This document shows positions 1 to 6,992 of a stretch of 64,000 nucleotides of DNA, piece after piece; the first letter of the stretch is position 1; each line of letters opens with the position of its first letter. Under the pieces are notes generated by a model. It was not told the origin of the DNA, made no database searches, and was given only the letters and a program-made list of their open reading frames with translations. The translations under genes were made by a program, and so were the position numbers. Origin of the DNA: Candidatus Margulisiibacteriota bacterium (GTDB taxonomy: Bacteria; Margulisbacteria; WOR-1; JAHJIW01); the NCBI GenBank assembly GCA_018823125.1, contig JAHJIW010000011.1, forward strand, positions 107,175 to 171,174, in the 5' to 3' direction.

Positions 1-18
1 AATTACACTCCTTACATA

Positions 19-47
19 CTCTTCGTCAATTTTGCCCAAAAATTTCG
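19..47 (-). promoter_or_regulatory. sigma-28-like promoter, left-edge gene
   Basis: On the minus strand CGAAA (43-47) is followed by TTT, a 17-base gap and CGAAGAG (19-25). This matches the shared promoter layout found at nine other places in the window. A Shine-Dalgarno AAGGAG lies at 8-13, so the start codon of the driven gene should fall just outside position 1. Inferred from sequence pattern only. Confidence 0.6.
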
Positions 48-97
48 CTTTTTCATAAATATATTTTTTTAACATTCTACTCTCCCAACAATTATGC

Positions 98-103
98 TAA
101 AAT
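98..103 (+). promoter_or_regulatory. -10 box of a probable leaderless promoter
   Basis: TAAAAT ends nine bases before the ATG at 113, and no Shine-Dalgarno sequence is present between them. Transcription would start at or next to the start codon. Confidence 0.4.
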
Positions 104-112
104 TCATACCGT

Positions 113-1138
113 ATGAAAAAGTATAAACCCTATAGCACCGGCGATCCGCTAATTGATAATGAAATAAAGTTATTGGCCAATAAATACAGCCACACCAAAA
201 CCCAGGAATTCTTCCGTCAGCTTTTTACTACTATCATCAAATTACACTTAGATCATGCCGAAACCGCTGACCTGCATTTAATCAACACAACCTTAAAAGA
301 ACTGCGGCATGCTTTTAGAGTTTTTACTCCATATCGCAGTCAAAGGAAGATTGCGGTTTTTGGTTCGCATCGCATCAGCCGCAATAGCCATGAATATAAG
401 TTATCCGAAGAGTTTTGTCGGGAGATCGCAAAGCGGGGATTTCTGGTGATCACCGGCGGGGGCGGCGGCATCATGGAAGCCGGCAATAAAGGCGCCGGTG
501 AAAAAAGTTTTGCCGCAAAAATCAGAATTGCCGCCGAACAGCTTAATCCTTATATCCCCAAAGGAGAGAAAGTAATTACTTTTAATTACTTTTTTAACCG
601 CAAATTAATTTTTATCAAAGAATCGGATGCAACGGTACTCTTTCCGGGAGGGTTTGGAACCCAGGACGAAGGCTTTGAGGTTTTAACCTTGCTACAAACC
701 GGTAAATGCACGCCCCGCCCTATTATAATGATGGAAAATAAAAAAGGTTATTGGAAATTTTGGTTAAAATTCATAAAAGATAAACTGATCAAAGGCGGGT
801 TTTTAACCAAAGAGGACTTAACTCTCTTTAGCGTGGTAAAAAACGCAAAAGATGCGATTGCTGAAATTGAAAACTTTTACCGGGTCTATCATTCAATTCG
901 ATACTCAAAAGATTTAACGATCGTCAGATTAAACCGCGAATTATCCCCCGCGGCTTATAAAACATTAAACCAGAAATTTAAAGATATATTAACTCACGGA
1001 ACCATCCAGCCCTGCCAGGCTTTGCCCATCGAAAAGAAAAACGGCGAACATCCCCACCTACCCCGCCTCCAAATGTATTTCAATCAAAAAAGTTTTACCC
1101 GGCTGCAGCAATTTGTCAAAGAATTGAATACTTTGTAG
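113..1138 (+). CDS. LOG-family Rossmann nucleotide-binding protein
   Basis: A 341-residue member of the LOG / 'lysine decarboxylase-like' family, which cleaves nucleoside 5'-monophosphates to free base and ribose 5-phosphate. The diagnostic motifs are visible: a glycine-rich GGGGGIMEAGNKGA at about residues 115-128 and PGGFGTQDE at 178-186 (the family PGGxGTxxE signature holding the catalytic residues). It is longer than the roughly 190-residue plant-like LOG proteins, with an N-terminal helical extension of about 75 residues and a C-terminal extension of about 110. No signal peptide, so cytoplasmic. It abuts the convergent esterase gene with no gap. The substrate cannot be told from the sequence. 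A TAAAAT box nine bases upstream suggests a leaderless mRNA. Confidence 0.85.
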   Translation: MKKYKPYSTGDPLIDNEIKLLANKYSHTKTQEFFRQLFTTIIKLHLDHAETADLHLINTTLKELRHAFRVFTPYRSQRKIAVFGSHRISRNSHEYKLSEEFCREIAKRGFLVITGGGGGIMEAGNKGAGEKSFAAKIRIAAEQLNPYIPKGEKVITFNYFFNRKLIFIKESDATVLFPGGFGTQDEGFEVLTLLQTGKCTPRPIIMMENKKGYWKFWLKFIKDKLIKGGFLTKEDLTLFSVVKNAKDAIAEIENFYRVYHSIRYSKDLTIVRLNRELSPAAYKTLNQKFKDILTHGTIQPCQALPIEKKNGEHPHLPRLQMYFNQKSFTRLQQFVKELNTL

Positions 1139-2014
1139 TTATCTTTTCAAAAAGCGAAGAATTTTATTGTAAACCGGCTGATTCCATTGATACACATAGT
1201 CAACGTGCCGCGCATCTACATATTGAAGATATTTCACTTTCGAACCGACATGCTTATATATGTATTCGGCGGAAGAGGGATTAACAATCCGATCCCGGGT
1301 AGCTTGCAGGATCAAAATCGGCGCAGTAACTTTAGGCATGTTTTCTTTTACGTCATCAATTAACTCTAATAGCTCAAGCACGTTTTTTCTGGGATATTTT
1401 TCGTAATTTTTTTCTGGAATCCACAAATCACCCCAGTATTCATAACCGGCATTGATCCCTAGAAAATTGGCTGCCGGAACCAGCGTGCGCGCTAAATCTG
1501 CATATTTATTTTGCAATTCAATCGGGGCCGAAACGCAAACGATACCATCAACTTTTTCTTTAGCTGCAATGTCAAGGGCAATGATTCCACCCGTAGAAGT
1601 CCCCACCAAGTAAACTTTACCCATCGATTTTTTCATTGCCTGATAAACATCTTCAACTGATTCAACCCAATCTTTCCAGTTAGTATCCAACATAGCCTCA
1701 GGAGCAATCCCATGGCCGGGAAGCCTTACTCCGTATACCACAAACCCATTGCTTGCTAAGAATTTTCCTAACTTCCTTACTTCGACCGGATAAGCAGTAA
1801 AACCATGGATTAAAATTACGCCGCGACGGTTTTTATGATTTTTTTGGTCGTAAAAAAACGAGAGGTGCTGGGGGTCTACCCCTTTGGCAATGGAGCTACC
1901 CACATCCTGAATAAAATATTCTGCCAGCGGAGAACGACTAGCCGACGCAAAACTTGCGCCCTGAAAAAGAATTACGATTAAGAGAAAACAAAGCAAAGTT
2001 TTAGGAAATCGCAT
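1139..2014 (-). CDS. Secreted alpha/beta-hydrolase (carboxylesterase / monoacylglycerol lipase type)
   Basis: A 291-residue serine hydrolase with a clear N-terminal signal peptide (hydrophobic stretch at residues 7-22 ending in ASA). The fold markers are in order: HGFTAYP oxyanion strand near 70, nucleophile Ser140 in GTSTGG, Asp241 in ATRDRIV and His270 in ARHV. This layout is that of small carboxylesterases and monoacylglycerol lipases that take short acyl esters. It probably acts in the periplasm. It converges on the LOG gene with their stop codons touching. Physiological substrate unknown. Confidence 0.82.
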   Translation of the reverse strand: MRFPKTLLCFLLIVILFQGASFASASRSPLAEYFIQDVGSSIAKGVDPQHLSFFYDQKNHKNRRGVILIHGFTAYPVEVRKLGKFLASNGFVVYGVRLPGHGIAPEAMLDTNWKDWVESVEDVYQAMKKSMGKVYLVGTSTGGIIALDIAAKEKVDGIVCVSAPIELQNKYADLARTLVPAANFLGINAGYEYWGDLWIPEKNYEKYPRKNVLELLELIDDVKENMPKVTAPILILQATRDRIVNPSSAEYIYKHVGSKVKYLQYVDARHVDYVYQWNQPVYNKILRFLKR

Positions 2015-2086
2015 ACAAAAGAGAGGTTAGCACCAAAGCCAGTAGATTGCAATACCACAATGGATACGATATACTTTTTTCAAAAT

Positions 2087-2160
2087 GTCCCTGTAGCTCA
2101 GACGGATAGAGCAACAGATTTCTAATCTGTAGGCCACAGGTTCGAATCCTGTCAGGGACG
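2087..2160 (+). tRNA. tRNA-Arg (TCT)
   Basis: Seven-base-pair acceptor stem (gtccctg / cagggac), D arm, anticodon loop tttctaa giving anticodon TCT, and T arm with ttcgaat. Discriminator G; CCA is not encoded. It is the first of a pair with tRNA-Lys 21 bases downstream. Confidence 0.95.
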
Positions 2161-2181
2161 TTTTTGTTTGCCACATCTCAT

Positions 2182-2254
2182 GCGCCGCTAGCTCAATTGG
2201 CAGAGCAGGACACTCTTAATGTCAAGGTTGAAGGTTCAATTCCTTCGCGGCGCA
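2182..2254 (+). tRNA. tRNA-Lys (CTT)
   Basis: Acceptor stem gcgccgc / gcggcgc, anticodon loop ctcttaa with anticodon CTT, T loop ttcaatt, discriminator A. CCA is not encoded. Confidence 0.94.
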
Positions 2255-2264
2255 GATTTTCAAA

Positions 2265-2909
2265 TTAGCCTAAAACACACTCTCTCTTTTCGTCCGACAT
2301 TAATACTTTCATGCCTAATTGCTTAGCAATAAATTCAAAGGTTTTCGGTGTGTAAAACGAAATATGGGTTAAATCCCTGCGGTACCACCAATCCTTAAAT
2401 TTCTCTTCGTCCTGCGGATGAAATAAAGTCATAATGGCTAAAATTCCGTTAGTATTGAGATGCTCTTTTAATAGTTTTAATGTTTTTAGCGGATCCTTAA
2501 GGTGTTCCATAACCTCGGTAGCAGTAATTAAGTCATACTTTTTGTTTTGGTAAACCTTTTCGGGCGCAAAATACTTATCATAGATATCAACCTGAAATCC
2601 TTTTTCTTTTAGTAAAGCTGCTAACACCGGACCTGGTCCACATCCAAAATCGAGCGCTGTTTTGATACGCTTTTGATAAGGCGCTACGCTTTTTTCAATG
2701 AAATCGCGAAACATGTTGACGTAACCTTCATTATCAGGGGTATTATTATGCAACGAATAGGATTCCTTTTCCTTTTCCGGAGAGATAATTTTTAATTCAT
2801 CAATAAATATAAAATCACAGCTTGGACAGCAGTAATAATTAATATCAAACTGGCAATCGTAAATAGTTTTAGCCTCGCCAGAACAAATTTTACACTCCAT
2901 TTTTTGCAT
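2265..2909 (-). CDS. Zinc-ribbon SAM-dependent methyltransferase
   Basis: A 214-residue class I methyltransferase. The N-terminus has two CxxC pairs (C6/C9 and around C28/C31), a zinc ribbon often seen in the Methyltransf_23 type of sugar or lipid methyltransferase. The SAM-binding motif I is LDFGCGPGPVL at about 86-96, and an acidic loop followed by TATEVMEHL fits motif II. Substrate unknown. There is no Shine-Dalgarno; a perfect TATAAT ends six bases before the ATG, so the mRNA is probably leaderless. Confidence 0.8.
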   Translation of the reverse strand: MQKMECKICSGEAKTIYDCQFDINYYCCPSCDFIFIDELKIISPEKEKESYSLHNNTPDNEGYVNMFRDFIEKSVAPYQKRIKTALDFGCGPGPVLAALLKEKGFQVDIYDKYFAPEKVYQNKKYDLITATEVMEHLKDPLKTLKLLKEHLNTNGILAIMTLFHPQDEEKFKDWWYRRDLTHISFYTPKTFEFIAKQLGMKVLMSDEKRECVLG

Positions 2910-2915
2910 ATTAAT

Positions 2916-2921
2916 ATTATA
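2916..2921 (-). promoter_or_regulatory. TATAAT of a leaderless promoter
   Basis: A perfect TATAAT on the minus strand ends six bases before the ATG of the zinc-ribbon methyltransferase. This leaves no room for a 5' leader. Confidence 0.55.
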
Positions 2922-2952
2922 CGCTTTTTGATAAATATTTTTGGTTTTTTTA

Positions 2953-2981
2953 TTGACAATAAAACGCGGTCGACCTACAAT
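2953..2981 (+). promoter_or_regulatory. Sigma-70 promoter
   Basis: TTGACA (2953-2958), a 17-base spacer and TACAAT (2976-2981), followed by GGGAGGTGAC as ribosome binding site for the small membrane protein at 3003. This near-consensus promoter shows what ordinary sigma-70 promoters look like here. Confidence 0.8.
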
Positions 2982-3002
2982 TTTTCACGAGGGAGGTGAC
3001 AA

Positions 3003-3254
3003 ATGAAATTAGATGCGCTTAAATTTGGTTTAGCTTGCGGAATTATTTGGGCAGCCTGCGTATTGTGCTTAGGCGCAATGGGCGGAATTTTTGACTGGGG
3101 AATGGGTCTGGTAAAAGGCCTCGGAACACTATATTTAGGATACAAGCCAACCGTAGGTGGAATTGCAATTGGTACCGTTTGGGCCTTTTTTGATGCAGGT
3201 ATTGGCGGCTTAATATTAGCCGGACTTTACAACCTGTTAGTTGGGAAAAAATAG
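3003..3254 (+). CDS. Small membrane protein, holin-like family
   Basis: An 83-residue protein with two hydrophobic segments (about residues 8-30 and 52-78) rich in Gly and Ala, a conserved-looking YLGYKPTVGG turn between them, and a W-x-F-x-D motif (WAFFDAGIGG). Short proteins with this plan are common in environmental genomes and are often labelled bacteriophage holin, though nothing here links this one to a prophage. Strong sigma-70 promoter and a strong ribosome binding site, so probably abundant. Confidence 0.7.
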   Translation: MKLDALKFGLACGIIWAACVLCLGAMGGIFDWGMGLVKGLGTLYLGYKPTVGGIAIGTVWAFFDAGIGGLILAGLYNLLVGKK

Positions 3255-3290
3255 TTAGCTGCGTTCACCTAGAGGTGGCTACATACCCGG

Positions 3291-3923
3291 TTATTTCTGC
3301 TGCGCGACTTCACGATTTAGCGCGCTCTTCTCGCCTGCCTCAAAATCATCATATTGGATGGCTCCCCAAGCACTAAGCTCTTCCTGCTGTGCCTGCCTGA
3401 TCCGGTTTTTTATATAAGCTTGCTCCGCCTTCTTCTTTTCCTCTTTAATGGGAATGGCACTAATCGCATCCAAAGTATATCTAATGTTCCGGATATAATG
3501 CGCATAAGGAGGAACTCCTTTATAAGTATAAACCAGGTCCTCAATTTTTCTGGTTTGGCGATATTTTTTATACCATTTGGCAGTACCAATGAGCTTATGC
3601 GTTTCATAAATATTTTTATAGATCGAATCAAAAGTAGTATTACAGCTGTTATAGCCAGTTAAATTACTGGTCGCTTTGGGATACTTTTTTCCAAAAGTAC
3701 TTTCGGCTCCGGCAATGGCAACGTACAAACGATAATCCAGGTTAAACTTATCCGCACAATATAAAATTTCCTGCTCGTGGCCGCGTAGCGGGCTAAAGGG
3801 ATAACGATCTAAAAATATTTTAAGCCTAACCGCCCGTAAATCTTTATCGTAATTAGCCTGAGCATAAGCGAAATTTGCCGACAAACATATGATAAATACA
3901 ATTATAACTATTCTTTTTGCCAT
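3291..3923 (-). CDS. Secreted lysozyme-like / lytic transglycosylase-fold protein
   Basis: A 210-residue protein with a signal peptide (residues 1-21, ending AYA). The segment AIAGAESTFGK around residues 69-79 matches the catalytic region of lysozyme-fold muramidases, with Glu74 as the expected acid. A Lys/Glu-rich tail follows residue 160. It would cleave peptidoglycan glycan strands in the periplasm. Its promoter is one of the ten sigma-28-like sites, so a wall hydrolase appears in that regulon. The lysozyme assignment rests on the short motif and signal peptide; the rest of the fold is not certain. Confidence 0.65.
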   Translation of the reverse strand: MAKRIVIIVFIICLSANFAYAQANYDKDLRAVRLKIFLDRYPFSPLRGHEQEILYCADKFNLDYRLYVAIAGAESTFGKKYPKATSNLTGYNSCNTTFDSIYKNIYETHKLIGTAKWYKKYRQTRKIEDLVYTYKGVPPYAHYIRNIRYTLDAISAIPIKEEKKKAEQAYIKNRIRQAQQEELSAWGAIQYDDFEAGEKSALNREVAQQK

Positions 3924-3931
3924 AACAAATA

Positions 3932-3960
3932 TATGTCGGCATTTTTATGGAGAAATTTCA
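3932..3960 (-). promoter_or_regulatory. sigma-28-like promoter of the lysozyme-like gene
   Basis: TGAAA (3956-3960, minus strand) followed by TTTCT, a 17-base gap and CGACATA (3932-3938). Spacing is identical to the other members of the set. The -10 box ends nine bases before the ATG. Confidence 0.65.
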
Positions 3961-3975
3961 CTTTTGGGGCAGGTT

Positions 3976-5001
3976 TTAATTAGCGGTAAATATTTGAGGT
4001 TCGTCAGCTGGAATACCCAGCGCTATTTTTTCTAACCAAGTAATGGTTTTGCGTAAAATCTTATCCGCGCCTGCTTGACCCAGCGGCATATGCCCTTCAT
4101 CTTCCAGCGCAATAACATTTTTATTATCTGCAGAGATGTTGTCACCAATTTCTTGAACATGTTCGTGACTGACCCAAGGATCTTGGTCACCATAAAGCAG
4201 CAAACAAGGCTGCTTTATCTGAGATAATTCTTTCATTACCTTTTCGCGACTATTTACATGCAGAATATCTTTCATAAACTTGCGAGTTAAATATACCCAC
4301 TTGCCATTCTTTTTAAGTACAAACATTTTCCCGGTTAATCTCCAGAAAAAGAAGGCAGCTTTCTTTAATAACCTTTTGGTTCTCCACATCCACACCCTTA
4401 AAATCCTTCCAAAATGATGTAATTTTTCCAGAAGCTTTGCGGTATGGTTAAATCCAACTTCAAAAATATCAACTACCGGACAAATACCAATGGCGCCTTT
4501 AATTCTTTCGTCCTGGCTGCGGGCTAAATACAATAAAGAAGAAAAACTGCCAAAGCTGTGTCCGGCAATATACAACTGGGCTTGATCAACTGATTCGTGG
4601 TTATAAACGTAGTCAACTACGTCTTTGACATCCTTAACTAACTGCGAAATGGTGTAATCTTCAAAATCCTGGCTTTCGGTCTCCCCTACTGAAAAGTCAA
4701 CCGTCCAGGCCGCAAAGCCTTTCTTCACAAAACTCTGTGCGATGTTGGTCATATCGTTTGAGTCCCCAGCGCACCCCGGGAAGATAACCATACTTTTTAT
4801 CTTTCCAGCTACCCCTTTAGGTAGGTGCAGCTCAACTTCGATATCACGCCCATCTTTTCGTTCAATGATAAATCGCTGAGAGTTAGAATCTTTAGAAAAG
4901 GCAATCCTTACGCTAGAAAGACCCAAAGGTGAAAACACATTTGAGAATGTTTCGTTTTTGACTTTTGTTTGCAGCTCAGCAACTTTTTGCATTTTGGCCA
5001 T
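3976..5001 (-). CDS. Alpha/beta-hydrolase, dienelactone-hydrolase / peptidase-S9 type
   Basis: About 341 residues from the ATG at 5001. Nucleophile Ser in GHSFGSFS, Asp in YGDQDPWVS and His in EDEGHMPLG form the triad; FPGCAGDSND supplies the oxyanion turn. No signal peptide, but a basic stretch at roughly 195-235 (WMWRTKRLLKK) could bind a membrane or acidic surface. The longer reading frame starts with GTG at 5007, but there is no ribosome binding site for either start. A possible sigma-28-like -10 box (CGATATA at 5012-5018) would place the transcript start next to the ATG. Substrate unknown. Confidence 0.7.
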   Translation of the reverse strand: MAKMQKVAELQTKVKNETFSNVFSPLGLSSVRIAFSKDSNSQRFIIERKDGRDIEVELHLPKGVAGKIKSMVIFPGCAGDSNDMTNIAQSFVKKGFAAWTVDFSVGETESQDFEDYTISQLVKDVKDVVDYVYNHESVDQAQLYIAGHSFGSFSSLLYLARSQDERIKGAIGICPVVDIFEVGFNHTAKLLEKLHHFGRILRVWMWRTKRLLKKAAFFFWRLTGKMFVLKKNGKWVYLTRKFMKDILHVNSREKVMKELSQIKQPCLLLYGDQDPWVSHEHVQEIGDNISADNKNVIALEDEGHMPLGQAGADKILRKTITWLEKIALGIPADEPQIFTAN

Positions 5002-5011
5002 CTCCACTTAA

Positions 5012-5040
5012 TATATCGGGTATTTAAGCCAAAAACTTGC
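5012..5040 (-). promoter_or_regulatory. Weak sigma-28-like promoter candidate
   Basis: CGATATA (5012-5018) lies 17 bases from GCAAG followed by TTTTT. The -10 half and the spacing fit the shared set; the -35 half deviates (GCAAG instead of TGAAA) though it resembles the classical sigma-28 AAAGTTTT. Confidence 0.35.
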
Positions 5041-5074
5041 ATGTTTTTGGCAAATATTTCGCTAAAAAGAGCCG

Positions 5075-5103
5075 TTGATTTTTACTTATCTACGGCGTAA
5101 TAT
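5075..5103 (+). promoter_or_regulatory. Sigma-70 promoter
   Basis: TTGATT (5075-5080), 17-base spacer, TAATAT (5098-5103), upstream of the membrane protein at 5131. Confidence 0.7.
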
Positions 5104-5130
5104 TAGGCCAAATCTAAGAGGAGGAACAAA

Positions 5131-5451
5131 ATGAGTAAAATAAAAGCCGGTCTACTTTTTGGTGCCATCGCAGGGATTTTAGACGTCATACCTATGATTA
5201 TTATGAAATTAACTTGGGATGCTAATACCTCAGCTTTTGTTACCTGCATAATTGGCGGATTCCTGATTGCTACTTCTAACCTAAGATTACATAATGTTCT
5301 CAAAGGTGTAGTTATCTTCTTCCTGCTAGCGGTACCAATCATGATCTTGGTTGGTTTCGGCAACCCTGCAGATTTAATCCCCATGCTAATCATGAACCTT
5401 ATCCTGGGAAGTTTTCTGGGGTATACGATTGGCAGGTTTGGGAGAGAATAA
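5131..5451 (+). CDS. Small integral membrane protein, unknown
   Basis: 106 residues with four predicted hydrophobic segments (about 5-25, 34-52, 57-77, 82-102) and a GLLFGAIAGILDVIPMI start. Strong ribosome binding site (GAGGAGG, eight bases before the ATG) and a good sigma-70 promoter. I do not recognise the family. Its neighbours (hydrolase upstream, tRNA-Leu downstream) give no clue to function. Confidence 0.7.
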   Translation: MSKIKAGLLFGAIAGILDVIPMIIMKLTWDANTSAFVTCIIGGFLIATSNLRLHNVLKGVVIFFLLAVPIMILVGFGNPADLIPMLIMNLILGSFLGYTIGRFGRE

Positions 5452-5497
5452 CTTCAGCCCGTACTAAAGTTATGTTATCATATGGTTTCGTATTTCT

Positions 5498-5579
5498 GGG
5501 CGAGTGGCGGAATTGGCAGACGCGCCAGACTTAGGATCTGGTGCCGAAAGGCTTGGAGGTTCGAGTCCTCTCTCGCCCA
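5498..5579 (+). tRNA. tRNA-Leu (TAG)
   Basis: Class II tRNA with a long variable arm (tgccgaaaggct), anticodon loop cttagga giving TAG, acceptor stem gggcgag / ctcgccc, discriminator A. CCA is not encoded. Confidence 0.94.
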
Positions 5580-5606
5580 TTAATTTTGTGATATAATATC
5601 CGGCAC

Positions 5607-5630
5607 GGCTTGCCCGCAAAAGGTCGTAGG
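5607..5630 (+). repeat. Degenerate tRNA-Gly anticodon-arm copy (upstream)
   Basis: This segment resembles the anticodon arm and variable region of the tRNA-Gly at 5674, with a few changes (ttgcc-cgcaaaaggtcg versus ttgccaagcaaaaggtcg). A TATAAT at 5592-5597 lies just upstream of it. Confidence 0.5.
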
Positions 5631-5637
5631 TTTTTTA

Positions 5638-5778
5638 CTGAGCATTAAAAAGCTATAATTAGCTTAGTTCCAAGCGGGAGTAGCTCAGTGGTAGAGCTTT
5701 TGCTTGCCAAGCAAAAGGTCGCGGGTTCGAGCCCCGTCTCCCGCTTGGAACTGTAGAAGCATTTATTTTAATGCTCAG
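5638..5778. repeat. 13-bp inverted repeat enclosing tRNA-Gly
   Basis: Left arm CTGAGCATTAAAA (5638-5650) and right arm TTTTAATGCTCAG (5766-5778) are perfect reverse complements that bracket the tRNA-Gly gene. Inside, AGTTCCAA (5666-5673) and TTGGAACT (5745-5752) extend the tRNA acceptor stem by eight more pairs. The whole block could fold as one long hairpin. Confidence 0.8.
5674..5745 (+). tRNA. tRNA-Gly (GCC)
   Basis: Acceptor gcgggag / ctcccgc, anticodon loop around GCC with an unusually complementary stem (ttttgcttgccaagcaaaa), T loop ttcgagc, discriminator T. A TATAAT at 5654-5659 lies 14 bases before the gene. It sits within nested inverted repeats and is surrounded by partial copies of itself. 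Confidence 0.93.
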
Positions 5779-5784
5779 GAGATA

Positions 5785-5900
5785 GGGCTTGCCAAGCAAA
5801 GTGGTCGCGTGAGTGATTTTTGTTTGCACATTAATTCTTAGAATAATGCGTAAGCCAAACGAAAATCACGAAGTGGTTCGAGCCCCGTCTCCCGCTTGGG
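5785..5900 (+). repeat. Second tRNA-Gly-like copy split by a 57-nt hairpin
   Basis: 5785-5809 repeats the tRNA-Gly anticodon-arm and variable region; 5871-5900 repeats its T arm and 3' acceptor strand through ctcccgcttgg. Between them, 5813-5869 is a near-perfect inverted repeat with arms gtgatttttgtttg and caaacgaaaatcac. The block reads as a tRNA-Gly pseudogene missing its 5' half and interrupted in the T stem. An open frame over it is not a credible gene. Confidence 0.6.
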
Positions 5901-5940
5901 TTTTAGTTTGGGTTATTTCGGTTTTCAACATTCCAATCTA

Positions 5941-5962
5941 TTGCCAAGCAAAGTGGTCGCGG
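5941..5962 (+). repeat. Third tRNA-Gly anticodon-arm fragment
   Basis: TTGCCAAGCAAAGTGGTCGC matches the fragment at 5789-5808 exactly, including the extra GT that the real tRNA lacks. The two fragments therefore share a more recent origin with each other than with the intact gene. Confidence 0.6.
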
Positions 5963-5976
5963 CGAGCGACTTTCTC

Positions 5977-6005
5977 TGAAATTTCTCCTCATTTTTGACG
6001 ATATA
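5977..6005 (+). promoter_or_regulatory. sigma-28-like promoter of the 6036 gene
   Basis: TGAAA (5977-5981), TTTCT, 17-base gap, CGATATA (5999-6005). Spacing identical to the other set members. Confidence 0.7.
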
Positions 6006-6035
6006 TATATAGGACCTGAATGAGGAGATTTAAAC

Positions 6036-6923
6036 TTGACCACTGCAATGCGAACCACAATTAGAAGTGTCGTAAAAGAAATGCAACGCCGTTTTCCGCT
6101 GGAACATTATGGCGGAGGACGAGATATTTTATCACGTGGAAAATTTGCCCAAAGAAACCACGAGGCACACTTTGTTCCGCCCGCTAATCATCGTGGTTAT
6201 ACCTGTATCCGATCAAGTATTGAAATTGAAAGAGCTTTACAGCGAAGAGGCATTCCGGCCGAACGCATCCAGGTAAAAATCCCTCGCCAGCATAAAGAAT
6301 CAACACTAGTAATACCTCCGGCATTGCACGAATTTGTTGTAGCCGGAGACACTATGATCGGCATTACACCATGGGATCAAATTATTGGTGTTTATCCTTT
6401 TACCAGAATTGCACCTGCTCATCCCATATTAGATGCTGCGCTCCGGTCTACTCCTGAAAAGGCTGAAGAAGAGCTAACTAATTATCTTGAGGTCGGAATG
6501 GTTACGGCCAGCACTATCCGCGGTCCATTGCACTACCAATTAGGTTTTGCAGCACATTGTTATATGACTGCCGCCAGCGCTCGTTTTACCGTTGTGGCTT
6601 ATGAACAAAACAATAATCCTTTCGGCATAATCAGCTCGCAACCTTTTGCCGTTAGCATTCATCTTAATCATTTTCGCAAAATACCAGCTCTTAGGGGGTC
6701 TTTTAGGAGTTATTTTAACCGGGCAGCCGCCGCCGAACTGTTTTTAGAAGATAAGATAACCCCGCGCAACCAGAAAGAAGAAGAAACAATCTGGGAGCTA
6801 CTCGAAACCGGTTGGCCCAGTATCAGAACTTTTCTATCAAGATTGAGACAAGCAGAAAAAAGACATCTCGCCTCTTTACCCGCTGAGGAACAAAGAATGG
6901 CCCGCCTCGCCAGCGGCGCATAA
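6036..6923 (+). CDS. Unknown protein with possible transglutaminase-like Cys-His-Asp triad
   Basis: 295 residues, no signal peptide or membrane segment. I do not recognise the family by overall sequence. Residues 54-116 carry Cys57 in GYTCIRSSIEIERAL, His98 in ALHEFVVAGD and Asp114 in TPWDQI. That spacing and context (a Cys followed by a helix, then H-x-F/W-V, then a D-P-T/T-P-W-D-like turn) is what papain-fold transglutaminase-like peptidases show. The start is TTG with GAGGAG eight bases upstream; an ATG at 6048 is the alternative. Transcription is probably from the sigma-28-like site at 5977-6005, placing it in the proposed regulon. Confidence 0.6.
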   Translation: MTTAMRTTIRSVVKEMQRRFPLEHYGGGRDILSRGKFAQRNHEAHFVPPANHRGYTCIRSSIEIERALQRRGIPAERIQVKIPRQHKESTLVIPPALHEFVVAGDTMIGITPWDQIIGVYPFTRIAPAHPILDAALRSTPEKAEEELTNYLEVGMVTASTIRGPLHYQLGFAAHCYMTAASARFTVVAYEQNNNPFGIISSQPFAVSIHLNHFRKIPALRGSFRSYFNRAAAAELFLEDKITPRNQKEEETIWELLETGWPSIRTFLSRLRQAEKRHLASLPAEEQRMARLASGA

Positions 6924-6992
6924 CTGCAAAATTTTTGATATCTGGTTGCTTCATCATCAGTTTTAGAATAAAATTAACTTTCGGAGTAAACT

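Noticed and set aside
3003..3254. Prophage holin
   Set aside because: The small membrane protein resembles proteins labelled holin, but there are no other phage genes around it and it has a housekeeping-type promoter.
5813..5998. Open frame of 61 codons after tRNA-Gly
   Set aside because: It lies over tRNA-Gly fragments, a hairpin and the sigma-28-like promoter of the next gene; no ribosome binding site and no protein-like sequence.
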